The notes beneath the pieces are model-generated. The model was not told the DNA's origin. It did no database searches and was given only the letters and a program-made list of their open reading frames with translations. DNA of 64,000 nucleotides from Parashewanella sp965200795 (lineage in GTDB: Bacteria > Pseudomonadota > Gammaproteobacteria > Enterobacterales > Shewanellaceae), in contig CBDAVB010000021.1 in the NCBI GenBank assembly GCA_965200795.1, positions 39,212-103,211 of the forward strand, given 5' to 3'. Positions 17,453-26,342 of this stretch are shown here, one piece after another (the stretch's first letter is position 1; each line of letters begins with the position of its first letter). The translations under genes were made by a program, and so were the position numbers.

Positions 17453-18744
17453 AGGTAGTGTTTAGAAATCTGTGTCATTTCGGTAAAATGTCAAAAACAG
17501 GAATGACATAATGACTCAAAATTTCGATTTCAATAAAGCTTTAGAACAACTTCAATCAGGTAAAGGTTTAACTGGTGCGGATGGTGTTCTCACCCCTTTA
17601 ATCAAACAACTAACAGAAGCAGCGCTTAAAGCAGAACTTGATCAACATTTAGACTCAGATCTTGAGCCCAATCGAAGAAATGGTTTTAGTAAAAAAACCG
17701 TTAAATCTTCAGTTGGCGAATTTGAGTTAGAAACGCCAAGAGACAGAGCCGGCAACTTTGAGCCTCAGCTTGTCAAAAAAAATCAAACTAAGCTCTCTGA
17801 TGAAATTGATCGTAAGATTTTGTCAATGTTTTCAATGGGTATGAGTTATCGTGATATCAAATCTCATGTGGCTGATTTGTATGGTTTAGAGCTTTCAGAA
17901 GCCAGTTTGACGGCTGTGACCGATCAGCTTATTCCTCAGCTCAAAGAATGGCAGCAACGCAGTTTAGACGAGGTCTATCCAATTATTTGGCTGGATGCGA
18001 TTCACTATAAAGTCAAAGACAATGGTCGCTATGTCAGTAAGGCTATTTACACGATTCTAGGCGTTAATCTCGAAGGTAAGAAAGAGTTACTTGGCCTGTA
18101 TCTTTCAGAGTCAGAAGGTGCTAATTATTGGCTTTCGGTACTGACCGATCTTCATAATCGTGGTGTTAAGGATATCTTAATTGCTTGTGTTGACGGGTTA
18201 AACGGTTTTCCTGAAGCTATTGCCAGCATTTACCCGGAGACAGAAGTTCAGCTTTGCGTAATTCATCAGGTACGCAACTCAATGAAGTATGTGGCATCTA
18301 AGCATCAAAAGGCGTTTATGGCTGATTTAAAGCCGGTTTACAGAGCGACAAGTAAATCGGCTGCTGAAACGGCTTTAGATGAGCTGGAAAACAAATGGGG
18401 TAGCCAGTATCCAATCGTTATCGACTCTTGGCGCAGAAAGTGGGAGAACTTGTCCGTTTACTTCAAATATCCAGAATATGTACGTCGAGTGATTTACACG
18501 ACCAATGCGATTGAAGCCGTACATCGCCAGTTTAGGAAACTCACCAAAACAAAAGGGGCATTTCCAAATGAAAACAGCTTGCTAAAATTGCTTTATGCGG
18601 GCATATTGAATGCCTCTAAAAAGTGGACAATGCCAGTCCAAAATTGGAGGCTAGCATTGTCACAATTTGCAATCCATTTTGAAGGCAGATTGGATAACGT
18701 ATTAGAAATTTAGAATTTAGGCTGACACAGAATTTTGAACGCCC
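17453..18744 (+). mobile_element. IS256-type insertion sequence inside the M2 peptidase gene
   Basis: The element is 1292 bp with imperfect inverted ends (left GGTAGTGTTTAGAAATCTGTG; right end read inward GGGCGTTCAAAATTCTGTG, both followed by TCA). The 9-bp sequence TCCGGAAAC flanks it at 17444-17452 and 18745-18753. It contains one intact transposase gene. A near-identical copy of its left end lies alone at 56411-56464. Confidence 0.92.
17511..18713 (+). CDS. IS256-family (mutator-like) transposase
   Basis: The 400-residue protein is complete. It shows the IS256/mutator features in order: ALKAELDQHLDSDL, RNGFSKKTVKSSVGEFELETPRDRAGNFEPQL region, catalytic Asp in IIWLDAIHYKVKDNG, second Asp in LIACVDGLNGFPEAI, the CVIHQVRNSMKYV block, and catalytic Glu in YTTNAIEAVHRQFRKLTKTK. 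AGGAATGACATA precedes the ATG. The element has intact ends and a target duplication and is likely competent to move. Confidence 0.93.
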   Translation: MTQNFDFNKALEQLQSGKGLTGADGVLTPLIKQLTEAALKAELDQHLDSDLEPNRRNGFSKKTVKSSVGEFELETPRDRAGNFEPQLVKKNQTKLSDEIDRKILSMFSMGMSYRDIKSHVADLYGLELSEASLTAVTDQLIPQLKEWQQRSLDEVYPIIWLDAIHYKVKDNGRYVSKAIYTILGVNLEGKKELLGLYLSESEGANYWLSVLTDLHNRGVKDILIACVDGLNGFPEAIASIYPETEVQLCVIHQVRNSMKYVASKHQKAFMADLKPVYRATSKSAAETALDELENKWGSQYPIVIDSWRRKWENLSVYFKYPEYVRRVIYTTNAIEAVHRQFRKLTKTKGAFPNENSLLKLLYAGILNASKKWTMPVQNWRLALSQFAIHFEGRLDNVLEI

Positions 18745-19616
18745 TCCGGAAACATTCTGGACTCGTTCTTTATTCACGCAACCGCGGGATCGTGATGTTG
18801 TTTGTCATGCCTCGGCTTGGGACTTAGATAATCTTGATGATATTCGTATCAAGATGTGTATCCGGAAAACCGCTGAAGAATTTACCGTAATTCACCATGA
18901 ATTAGGTCATAACTTTTACCAGCGTGCCTACAAAAACCAGCCGCATATCTTTAAGAACAGCGCCAACGACGGCTTCCATGAAGCCATAGGTGACACTATC
19001 GCACTTTCAATTACGCCTGAGTACCTGAAAGAAATCGGTCTGCTTAACGAAGTGCCTGACGAGTCTAAAGATATCGGCCTGCTTCTTCGTCAGGCGTTAG
19101 ATAAAGTGGCATTTATGCCGTTTGGTTTGATGATTGACCAATGGCGCTGGAAAGTATTCAACGGTGAAATCAAGCCTTCTGAGTACAACAAGGCATGGTG
19201 GGAACTGCGCCGGAAGTATCAGGGCGTTCAAGCACCTTTAGCCCGCGGTGAGGCGGACTTTGATCCGGGTGCGAAATACCACGTGCCGGGTAACGTTCCT
19301 TACACCCGGTATTTCTTGGCTCACATTCTGCAGTTCCAGTTCCACAAGGCGCTATGTGACATAGCCGGTGATAAAGGCGCCGTTCATCGTTGTTCAATCT
19401 ACGGCAGCAAAGAAGCAGGCGCTAAGCTGAACAAGATGCTGGAAATGGGTTCAAGCCGGCCGTGGCCTGAAGCGCTTGAAGTTATTACGGAAACAAAAGA
19501 AATGGACGCTCAAGCCGTTCTTGATTATTTCGCGCCATTGAAAGTTTGGTTAGACAAGCAAAACCAAGCGAATAACAACCGATGTGGTTGGTAATTTTTT
19601 GTAAATAACACTGATT

Positions 19617-19639
19617 AAGCCCGTCTCGACGGGCTTTTT
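19617..19639 (+). terminator. Rho-independent terminator after the M2 peptidase gene
   Basis: AAGCCCG and CGGGCTT form a 7-bp stem around a 6-base loop, followed by TTT, 23 bp after the peptidase stop. Confidence 0.85.
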
Positions 19640-19749
19640 ATCTGATTAGCGTAAATTTGATGTCTGACACACTTTGTAAATATTAAATTCTACAGATACC
19701 ATTTAAATCAGCTTATAGTAACGTTAGTTGCGATTTTTAAAGAGTTATT

Positions 19750-20304
19750 ATGCGTTTTCTGTTAGCTTTTCTCATGTTTTTCTTATACGTTTCTGCAAGT
19801 CATGCTGTTGAAAAACAAAATATAAACGAAAAAATAAATTCAACTTACGTTCAATTCGTTGATGCCTTCAATAAGCTCAATGCCGAACTGATCTTACCCG
19901 TCTATCATCATAACGCGTCCTATATTTCCGAGCATAAAAAAGGCGGTTTGATTAAAGGTAAGGAAGCAATAAATCTTATTTACCAAAGATTCTTCGATCG
20001 TGTTAAGCACAAAAAAGCAAACGTAAAAATAGGCTTTCGGGTAGTAAGTCGTGATATTTCTCAAGATAGAGCCACAGATATCGGCTATTATTTGATTCGT
20101 TTTATACCCGCGGCGCATACAGAGCAACCGGTTTCAGAGTTTTCCGGCAAATTCCTCATTATAAGCAAACCCGGTGAAAAAGGTCACTGGCAGTGGTTTA
20201 CTGAAATGAATAATAAAGCAAAATCGTCATTTTATTTTAGCGCGACGCCCAGAGAAGGGTTATTCTATACTGATAGTAAACCGTTACAGCGTGATAAAAA
20301 ATGA
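19750..20304 (+). CDS. Secreted NTF2-like (SnoaL/DUF4440-type) protein
   Basis: The 184-residue protein begins with a signal peptide (FLLAFLMFFLYVSASHA, cleavage before VEKQ). The remainder resembles the cone-shaped NTF2-like fold used by SnoaL and DUF4440 proteins: an N-terminal helix (YVQFVDAFNKLNAELILPVYHHNASYIS), the KGKEAINLIYQRFF segment, then beta strands. I assign a fold only; no function can be read. The stop overlaps the start of the next gene, ychJ (ATGA), so the two are probably co-translated. Confidence 0.6.
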   Translation: MRFLLAFLMFFLYVSASHAVEKQNINEKINSTYVQFVDAFNKLNAELILPVYHHNASYISEHKKGGLIKGKEAINLIYQRFFDRVKHKKANVKIGFRVVSRDISQDRATDIGYYLIRFIPAAHTEQPVSEFSGKFLIISKPGEKGHWQWFTEMNNKAKSSFYFSATPREGLFYTDSKPLQRDKK

Positions 20305-20762
20305 CCACATCTCTTTGCCCTTGCGGTTGTGATAAAAACTATCAGGACTGCTGCCAGTTATTTCATCTGAAAATACAAACACCAGCGACACCGGAGCAAC
20401 TGATGCGCTCCAGATATTCTGCGTTCGTTAAAAAAGAATTTCAGTACTTAATGGACACTCATGCTGAGGAGTATTCCGAGGCAAGAAGTATTGAAGCTTT
20501 ATCTAAGCCGCCTCACCCGAACTGGATTGCGTTATATGTTATAGACTCAACACAAACTCTGAACAAAGGCACCGTTACTTTTATCGCTTGGTACAAAATC
20601 GGCGAACAGCTTGACGCAATCTATGAAAAATCTAATTTTGAAAAAAGAGACGGCCGTTGGCTCTATACTGACGGTGAGCATTTAAAAGTGCCTTTTCCTA
20701 AGCCGAATGAGCCCTGTGTTTGCCGGAGCGGTAAAAAATTCAAAAAGTGTTGCGGAGCTTAA
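20301..20762 (+). CDS. ychJ: YchJ family protein (UPF0225, SEC-C motif)
   Basis: The 153-residue protein has a Cys-rich N-terminal motif CPCGCDKNYQDCC and a C-terminal SEC-C metal-binding motif PCVCRSGKKFKKCCG, with the YchJ middle domain between them (RSRYSAFVKKEFQYLMDTH). SEC-C motifs bind zinc. The biological role of YchJ is not established. It overlaps the upstream NTF2-like gene by four bases, and the SDR gene starts 1 bp after its stop, so the three form a tight operon. Confidence 0.88.
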   Translation: MTTSLCPCGCDKNYQDCCQLFHLKIQTPATPEQLMRSRYSAFVKKEFQYLMDTHAEEYSEARSIEALSKPPHPNWIALYVIDSTQTLNKGTVTFIAWYKIGEQLDAIYEKSNFEKRDGRWLYTDGEHLKVPFPKPNEPCVCRSGKKFKKCCGA

Positions 20763-20763
20763 T

Positions 20764-21498
20764 ATGTCAACGAATAAAAAAATTTGTCTCGTCACCGGTG
20801 GAAGCTCAGGTATCGGCGAAGCCATTTGTAAACTGTTTGGCCGGAGTGGCTATTTAGTACTAAATCTTGATATCAAGCCAGGACAATATGGCACTTATTA
20901 TCAATGTGATATGAGCAAGTTTGATGAAGTAATCCATTGTGTGACTCAATTAGCAGCACAATATCAAATTGATACGGCTATTTTAAACGCTGGGATGCAC
21001 AAATCCGCGACCATTGAGCAGACATCTGAAGCCGACTTTGATGCCATCTTCGCGTTAAACGTAAAAGGCGCGATTGCTACCGCTAAAGCTGTTATCCCGA
21101 GCATGAAAGCCAGAAACCAAGGCAACATCCTTGTCATCTCATCAGATCAAGCTCTGGTTGCTAAAAAGAATTCATTTGCTTATAACCTGACTAAAACGGC
21201 CTTAGCTTCATTAGCGAAAACCACTGCGCTTGATTACGCTGAATACGGTATTCGCGCTAATGCTATTTGCCCGGGTACTATCGAAACACCGCTTTATCAT
21301 GCCGCTATTGATAGATATTGTGAGCAAACTGGCGCAAACAAAGACGACGTTCACAGAGATGAAGCTTCGTTACAGCCGCTAAACCGACTTGGTCAAGCTG
21401 AAGAAGTCGCTGAATACGCATTGTTTTTAGCGTCAGACAAAGCCAGGTTTATTACCGGCAGCTTACAAGTTATTGATGGTGGTTATACCGCAAGATAA
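20764..21498 (+). CDS. Short-chain dehydrogenase/reductase
   Basis: The 244-residue NAD(P)-dependent SDR-family enzyme has the cofactor loop VTGGSSGIGEA near residue 10, the NAG motif (LNAGMHKSA), the catalytic Ser of ISSDQA and the YNLTKTA catalytic Tyr-x3-Lys, with PGTIETPLYH and the C-terminal ITGSLQVIDGGYTAR. I place the start at ATG 20764, one base after the ychJ stop. The longer frame from 20707 would lie inside ychJ and push the nucleotide-binding loop too far in. The substrate is unknown. Confidence 0.88.
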   Translation: MSTNKKICLVTGGSSGIGEAICKLFGRSGYLVLNLDIKPGQYGTYYQCDMSKFDEVIHCVTQLAAQYQIDTAILNAGMHKSATIEQTSEADFDAIFALNVKGAIATAKAVIPSMKARNQGNILVISSDQALVAKKNSFAYNLTKTALASLAKTTALDYAEYGIRANAICPGTIETPLYHAAIDRYCEQTGANKDDVHRDEASLQPLNRLGQAEEVAEYALFLASDKARFITGSLQVIDGGYTAR

Positions 21499-21539
21499 CT
21501 CTAGTACTCCGTCCATAAGCATTAATACTCTCACATCCG

Positions 21540-21936
21540 GAAATCCTTAACTTAGCGCTTAAGTCACTGACTTGCGTAAACACTATAGCCACAGGGCGAT
21601 GCGGTCTTACGGCTGACAGCGTGGTTCAGGCAAGTTTGCTCAAACAAATGATGGGCTTAAGCTACGAAGAGCTCATCTTTTACACCTCGGACTCAATCAG
21701 CTATCTTCATTACTTACCACCATACAGCCCGAATTTGAATCCGATTGAGCGACTTTGGAAGGTAATGAATGAGCACGTTAGAAATAATGAATATTTCGCT
21801 TCAGCGAAAGAATTTCGAGAACGGATAAATGACTTTTTCGATGTAAAACTTCCAGAAATTGCGGATACTTTAACGAGTAGAATTACTGGTAACTTTCAAT
21901 TACTCACATTTGCAACTTGAGTTCGCTTATGTATAT
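21540..21936 (+). pseudogene. Transposase chimera: ISNCY-like piece joined to an IS630 C-terminus
   Basis: The open part 21621-21920 starts with ADSVVQASLLKQMMGLSYEE, then LIFYTSDSIS, which resembles the N-terminal part of ISNCY-family transposases. It switches abruptly to LHYLPPYSPNLNPIERLWKV, the C-terminal third of the IS630 transposase found intact at 62716-63741, nearly identical over about 70 residues. The IS630 terminal repeat follows (to about 21936). Neither half is complete. Confidence 0.7.
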
Positions 21937-21988
21937 ATGTTATACATTATGTGTTAAGTTATAATTCTTAAACTTGGAGTCAAAATTC

Positions 21989-22288
21989 ATGGATAGATTA
22001 AGCGCCGCAAAAGAAACCTTTCGACAACAGCTTGAGCAATACAATAAAACCACCAAATCTAAACCACTTACAATTACTGATTTCTGTGTATCAGACTTAG
22101 AAAAAATACTTGAAACAGTGACGTTACGGGAATCAATAGAGCAAAGACGTACGGGCAAGACAACCAAAGCTAACTCTGAATTCAAAGCCAATATTGCTGA
22201 TTTACTGCTGTTACTCGATGGTTTTGACATCAAGAAAAAGAAAGCGGCCGCTGCTGGAAAGTTGAAAGAATGTGAAGAGTTAGATTGA
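21989..22288 (+). CDS. Small hypothetical protein
   Basis: The 99-residue charged, mostly helical protein (MDRLSAAKETFRQQLEQYNK ... FDIKKKKAAAAGKLKECEELD) has no signal peptide or membrane segment. GGAG lies 9 bases before ATG 21989, which I prefer to the TTG at 21974. Its N-terminal half has heptad-like Leu spacing, and the Lys/Ala tail could contact nucleic acid, but I recognise no family. It stands directly after a transposon remnant and faces the end of the his operon, so it may be accessory. Confidence 0.6.
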   Translation: MDRLSAAKETFRQQLEQYNKTTKSKPLTITDFCVSDLEKILETVTLRESIEQRRTGKTTKANSEFKANIADLLLLLDGFDIKKKKAAAAGKLKECEELD

Positions 22289-22484
22289 TTTGGGTGCAGA
22301 GCTTTTATAACGACAACGATCTCAAAAAAGATCCATTATATTCATAAGGATAAATTAAAATTGTTGTAAAAATATACCTGTATTCCGCACCTGAATTTTC
22401 ATAAATGAAACAAATAAAAGTAAAATAAAACATTAATTACTTGAAACCGCAAGGTGTTAATATAACGCACACCTAAACGCACAC

Positions 22485-23150
22485 CTAAAATTTGTATGAA
22501 AACTGTAAATCCTTACCAGCTTTGAGCCTTTCTGCCAGACACGCTACAACATCACTTAATCCAAGCTCTTGATCTTCTAATAACACCATCAAGTGGAACA
22601 AAAGATCGGCGGCTTCATTAATTAATTCTTGTTTATCATTTGTTACTGCCGCAAGAGCGGTTTCGACGCCTTCCTCACCGACTTTCTGAGCCATTCGTTT
22701 TGTACCTGATTCAAATAAAGACCGAGTGTAACTATTTGAATTTACGTTATGTTTTCGGTTTTGAATAATTTTAATGAGATTAAGCAAAAACGGATCAATA
22801 TCGCTTTCACTCCAACAACTGGTTGTGCCTAAGTGACAGGTCGGGCCTTCAGGAATGGCCTGGATCAATAAGGTGTCATTGTCACAATCAACGGCGATTG
22901 ATTTCAAATTGAGAAAGTTTTTAGAGGATTCGCCTTTTGTCCATAATCGGTTTTTGCTTCGACTGAAAAAAGTAACTTTGTTGCTCCGCTGAGTTTGAAT
23001 GATGGCTTGTTCATTCATATAACCAAGCATTAACACCTGACCAGAATGGAAATCCTGAATAACGGCTGGTACTAAACCGCTATTTTTCTGCCAATCGATG
23101 GCATTAATCTGTTCGTCATTTAATTTGTTCATCATATCGGCCTTATACAA
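22485..23150 (-). CDS. hisI: Bifunctional phosphoribosyl-AMP cyclohydrolase / phosphoribosyl-ATP pyrophosphatase
   Basis: HisIE catalyses steps 2 and 3 of histidine synthesis, pyrophosphate removal from PR-ATP and ring opening of PR-AMP. The 221-residue fusion has the cyclohydrolase domain first (QVLMLGYMNEQA, FFSRSKNRLWTKGESS, VDCDNDTLL, CHLGTTSCW with metal-binding Cys residues). The pyrophosphatase domain follows (YTRSLFESGTKRMAQKVGEE, VETALAA, LINEAADLLFHLMVLL). It is the last gene of the operon and overlaps hisF by 19 bp. The true start may be a Met six or seven codons in (MMNKLNDEQ). Confidence 0.95.
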   Translation of the reverse strand: MYKADMMNKLNDEQINAIDWQKNSGLVPAVIQDFHSGQVLMLGYMNEQAIIQTQRSNKVTFFSRSKNRLWTKGESSKNFLNLKSIAVDCDNDTLLIQAIPEGPTCHLGTTSCWSESDIDPFLLNLIKIIQNRKHNVNSNSYTRSLFESGTKRMAQKVGEEGVETALAAVTNDKQELINEAADLLFHLMVLLEDQELGLSDVVACLAERLKAGKDLQFSYKF

Positions 23151-23908
23151 ATACCATTAGTAGTCAGTTCCTGCTTTAGTTGCGCGATGGAGATTTCCCG
23201 TTTATGAAAAACACTTGCAGCTAACGCGGCATCAACATCGGCTTGTTTGAAAACATCGATAAAATGCTCAATGGTGCCGGCACCGCCGGAAGCGATTAAG
23301 GGAACATCACAAACTTGTCTGATCTTCTTTAATTGCTCTAAATCATAACCTTTTTTCACTCCATCTTTATTGATGGCGTTAAGCACGATTTCACCGCAAC
23401 CTAATTGCTGCACTTTCTCAACCCAGTCAGATGTATACCAGTTTGTAAAAACCGAAGTTTTTTCGTCACCGGTGAATTGCTTTACTTTATAACTGTTAGT
23501 CTCGGCATCAAAAAATGAATCAATGCCAACAACAACGCATTGTTTGCCAAATTCATCAAGCAAACGAGAAATCAAACTTGGATCAGCTAAGGCGGGGGAG
23601 TTTATCGAAATTTTATCTGCGCCATGTTTCAAAATGTTTCTTGCATGACCCTCTGATTTAATGCCACCAGCAACGCAGAACGGAATATCAATTTTTTCTG
23701 CAATTCTTTCTACCCAAACTTTATCAACATCATAACGATGTGCGCTGGCGGTAATGTCATAAAAAACTAATTCGTCGGCTCCTTCATCAGAATAACGTTT
23801 GGCTAAGTCGACAATATCACCGACAACTTCATGATTTTTAAATTGAATACCTTTAACCACTTTTCCATCTTGCACGTCAAGGCAGGGTACTATGCGTTTT
23901 GCCAGCAT
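23132..23908 (-). CDS. hisF: Imidazole glycerol phosphate synthase, cyclase subunit
   Basis: With HisH, HisF forms imidazole-glycerol phosphate and AICAR from PRFAR and ammonia. The 258-residue TIM barrel has the catalytic Asp in IVPCLDVQDGKVVKG, the phosphate-binding CVAGGIKS, the second Asp in VVVGIDSFFD, and IASGGAGTIEHF. It overlaps hisA and hisI by 19 bp on each side, indicating translational coupling. Confidence 0.96.
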   Translation of the reverse strand: MLAKRIVPCLDVQDGKVVKGIQFKNHEVVGDIVDLAKRYSDEGADELVFYDITASAHRYDVDKVWVERIAEKIDIPFCVAGGIKSEGHARNILKHGADKISINSPALADPSLISRLLDEFGKQCVVVGIDSFFDAETNSYKVKQFTGDEKTSVFTNWYTSDWVEKVQQLGCGEIVLNAINKDGVKKGYDLEQLKKIRQVCDVPLIASGGAGTIEHFIDVFKQADVDAALAASVFHKREISIAQLKQELTTNGICIRPI

Positions 23909-24627
23909 TGAATCGCTTCCTTAACGGTAAATTTGTTGATTAATAATGCCTTACCAACGATAAGACTATTTGCCCCGCTTAATTTAACGGCCGCTATGTC
24001 CTCTGTATCTCCAACTCCGCCTGACGCTTGCCAGTTAATATCAGGGAACTGCCGGCAAAGCTCTTGATACAGACTGAGGTTTGAACCAGAAAGTGTGCCG
24101 TCACAACTTATGTCAGTAACCAGAGCGTGTTTCAAGCCAACAATTTTATATTGATGCACCAACTGATCTATCGTGTATCGCGATGCTTGTTGCCAGCCGG
24201 CTATCGCGACTTGTTTGGTGCCGTCATCCAAGATATTCAGATCTAAGGCTAAACAAATCCGATCCGCTCCAAACTCTTTAAACCAATCAGAGACAAGCTC
24301 AGGTTGTGTCACAGCCAGAGAGCCGATAACTACACGTTCGACACCCGCGTCAAGTAACTCCTCAACTTGAGCTTTGGTCCGAATGCCGCCGCCGACCTGA
24401 ATATTTGCGGTTAACTTTTGACATAACGATTTTATAAGCGCGATTTGACGCTTTTCCGGTTCTTTTGCTCCGGTTAAGTCGACAATATGCAACCATTGCG
24501 CCCCTTGGTTTTGGTAACTTTGTAATTGCGATAGCGGATCAAGATCAAAGTCAGTTTTTTTATTGTAATCGCCTTGGAATAATCTCACGACTTTACCGTC
24601 GATAAGATCGATTGCCGGAATGATCAT
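23890..24627 (-). CDS. hisA: ProFAR isomerase
   Basis: HisA isomerises the aminoaldose ProFAR to the aminoketose PRFAR by an Amadori rearrangement. The 245-residue TIM barrel has IIPAIDLIDGKVVRLFQGDY with the catalytic Asp, VGGGIRTKAQVEELLDAG, the second Asp region LVTDISCDGTLSG, and ASGGVGDTEDI for phosphate binding. It lies 3 bp after hisH and overlaps hisF by 19 bp. Confidence 0.96.
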   Translation of the reverse strand: MIIPAIDLIDGKVVRLFQGDYNKKTDFDLDPLSQLQSYQNQGAQWLHIVDLTGAKEPEKRQIALIKSLCQKLTANIQVGGGIRTKAQVEELLDAGVERVVIGSLAVTQPELVSDWFKEFGADRICLALDLNILDDGTKQVAIAGWQQASRYTIDQLVHQYKIVGLKHALVTDISCDGTLSGSNLSLYQELCRQFPDINWQASGGVGDTEDIAAVKLSGANSLIVGKALLINKFTVKEAIQCWQNA

Positions 24628-24630
24628 CTG

Positions 24631-25257
24631 CTACCTCAGCTTGCTAAAATTAGAAAGAATCCGTGAGCCCGCACGACTACTTTTTTCAGGGTGAAATTGC
24701 AGCCCGATAAAATTGTTATGAGCGATTGCGGCGCTGAAACGTTCGCCATATTCACAGCTGGCTATTGTGTTTGAACTCACGGGAACCGAGTAGCTATGTA
24801 CAAAGTAACAATAGCTGTCTTGACTTAAGCCTCTAAAAATCGGGTGAGTATTAAATTCAAGTAACTTATTCCAGCCCATGTGCGGTACCGTTTGACCTTT
24901 TGCCCGCAGTGCGGTTACATGCGCGGGTATGACGCCAAGACATTCAGTTAACTGGTTTGCTTCAGCGGAGGATTGTGTAAGCAGCTGCATTCCGAGGCAG
25001 ATCCCCAGTACAGGTTGTGATAACTCCGGAATTAACTCAATCAGTTTTTTTTCCGCGAGAGATTGCATTCCCGCCGCCGCCGTTCCGACGCCCGGCAGAA
25101 TCACCCTGGCCGCCTTTTTGATTTCATCAGCGTCATTGGTCACGATGACATTATCAGTGACGCGAATCATGGCCTGATAAACCGAAGTGAGATTGCAGAC
25201 ACCGGTGTCGATTATCACCGTATTGTTATTTGAAGTTGTACTTTTTGTTAGTGTCAC
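24631..25257 (-). CDS. hisH: Imidazole glycerol phosphate synthase, glutamine amidotransferase subunit
   Basis: HisH frees ammonia from glutamine and channels it to HisF. The 208-residue class I amidotransferase shows VILPGVGTAAAGMQSL, the nucleophile Cys in PVLGICLGMQLL, VPHMGWNKL, and the His/Glu pair in LQFHPEKSS. It overlaps the end of hisB by 4 bp (ATGA type). The extra N-terminal residues (TKSTTSNNN) before the conserved VIIDTGVCNL are a little longer than usual. Confidence 0.95.
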   Translation of the reverse strand: MTLTKSTTSNNNTVIIDTGVCNLTSVYQAMIRVTDNVIVTNDADEIKKAARVILPGVGTAAAGMQSLAEKKLIELIPELSQPVLGICLGMQLLTQSSAEANQLTECLGVIPAHVTALRAKGQTVPHMGWNKLLEFNTHPIFRGLSQDSYCYFVHSYSVPVSSNTIASCEYGERFSAAIAHNNFIGLQFHPEKSSRAGSRILSNFSKLR

Positions 25258-26342
25258 AATGCCCCCTTACTTGACGGTAATTCCGTTCCTTCAACCTTAA
25301 CAGCTTGTCGTAAAGCGCGGCCTAATGCTTTAAACATGGCTTCAATAATATGGTGATCATTGCAGCCCCGCGCTCTGATGTGCAAAGTGCAGGCGAGACC
25401 GTCAGCAAAGGAGCGGAAGAAATGAGGGATCATTTCCGTAGACAGTTCTCCGACTTTTTCTCTTGTCAGTAGCGCATTATATTTACAGTAAGCACGACCT
25501 GATAAATCAATCAAACATTCACAATCAGCTTCATCCATGGGCAACGAAAAACCAAAGCGGTTGATGCCTGATTTATTTCCTAAAGCTTTTTTAAGTGCCT
25601 GAGCTAAAGCAATGGCTGTGTCTTCTACGCTGTGATGATCGTCAATATGCAAATCACCCTTAACGTTAATGTTCAGCTCAAAACCGGCGTGAGTCGCGAT
25701 TTGATCCAGCATATGATCATAAAACCCGATACCGGTGTCGATATGTCCCTCGCGATTTGAATCTAAATCAAGCTGGACACAAATTTGTGTCTCGCTGGTA
25801 TTTCGTTCAATTTTTGCCTTGCGGCTCTGCTGCGTTAAATCAGCGACAATTTTATGCCAGTTATAACTGTCACGGTCATATTTTATTCCCGAAATTCCCA
25901 TTGCATTGGCTAACTCAATATCGGTTTCCCGGTCGCCGATGACGGCGGAGGTTTCAAAGTCGATGCAGCCATGAGTCAAAAGGTGCTTAACTAATCCCAG
26001 CTTTGGTTTTCTGCAGCCGCAGTTATCCGAGTCAAAGTGCGGACAAATCAAAATATCTTTAAATCGCACTCCCTGGCTTTCAAAAATATTCATCATTAGA
26101 TTATGCGGAGCATCAAAATCAGCTTGCGGAAATGAGTTTGTACCCAAACCGTCCTGATTGCTGATCATAATTAGTTCGAAGCCTTTATTTTGCAGTTCAA
26201 GTAATGCCGGAATGACACCGGGTTCAAACTCAAGCTTTGAAATACTATCTAATTGCTTATCTATTTCAGGCTCTTTAACTAAGGTGCCGTCACGATCGAT
26301 AAATAAAATTTTTGTTTTTGATTGAGGGAAATAGCGGCTCAT
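25254..26342 (-). CDS. hisB: Bifunctional histidinol-phosphatase / imidazoleglycerol-phosphate dehydratase
   Basis: HisB supplies steps 6 and 8 of histidine synthesis. The N-terminal HAD phosphatase (about residues 1-165) has LFIDRDGTLVKEPE with the nucleophile Asp pair, the zinc loop CPHFDSDNCGCRKPK and VIGDRETDIELA. The C-terminal dehydratase has GIGFYDHMLDQIATHAGFEL, DDHHSVEDTAIALAQAL, and DHHIIEAMFKALGRALRQA with manganese-binding His residues. The 362-residue length equals that of the enterobacterial fusion. It overlaps hisC by 1 base and hisH by 4. Confidence 0.96.
   Translation of the reverse strand: MSRYFPQSKTKILFIDRDGTLVKEPEIDKQLDSISKLEFEPGVIPALLELQNKGFELIMISNQDGLGTNSFPQADFDAPHNLMMNIFESQGVRFKDILICPHFDSDNCGCRKPKLGLVKHLLTHGCIDFETSAVIGDRETDIELANAMGISGIKYDRDSYNWHKIVADLTQQSRKAKIERNTSETQICVQLDLDSNREGHIDTGIGFYDHMLDQIATHAGFELNINVKGDLHIDDHHSVEDTAIALAQALKKALGNKSGINRFGFSLPMDEADCECLIDLSGRAYCKYNALLTREKVGELSTEMIPHFFRSFADGLACTLHIRARGCNDHHIIEAMFKALGRALRQAVKVEGTELPSSKGAL

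Larger units (their letters stand above)
16443..19594 (+). pseudogene. M2-family (angiotensin-converting-enzyme-like) lipoprotein, split by an IS256 element
   Basis: Two pieces, 16443-17452 and 18754-19594, encode one M2 zinc dipeptidyl-carboxypeptidase. The N-terminal piece has a lipoprotein signal (LSLVVALAFGLSAC, Cys 24) and the M2-type helical domain. The second piece carries the zinc motif HHELGH with the downstream Glu region NDGFHEAIGD, and ends DYFAPLKVWLDKQN. The pieces are separated by 17453-18744, an IS256-family insertion with the 9-bp duplication TCCGGAAAC. Without the element and one duplication copy the frame is continuous and gives 616 residues, a normal family length. I prefer ATG 16443, with AGGAAG upstream, over TTG 16440. 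The gene should be inactive now; the C-terminal piece would lack a secretion signal. Confidence 0.9.

Noticed and set aside
20707..20763. Longer start for the SDR gene
   Set aside because: It lies inside ychJ and would push the cofactor-binding loop too far from the N-terminus; ATG 20764 is one base after the ychJ stop.
22464..22490. Two tandem CGCACACCTAAA units as a possible CRISPR-like or regulatory repeat
   Set aside because: Only two 12-bp units occur, with no spacers and no cas genes; likely simple duplication.
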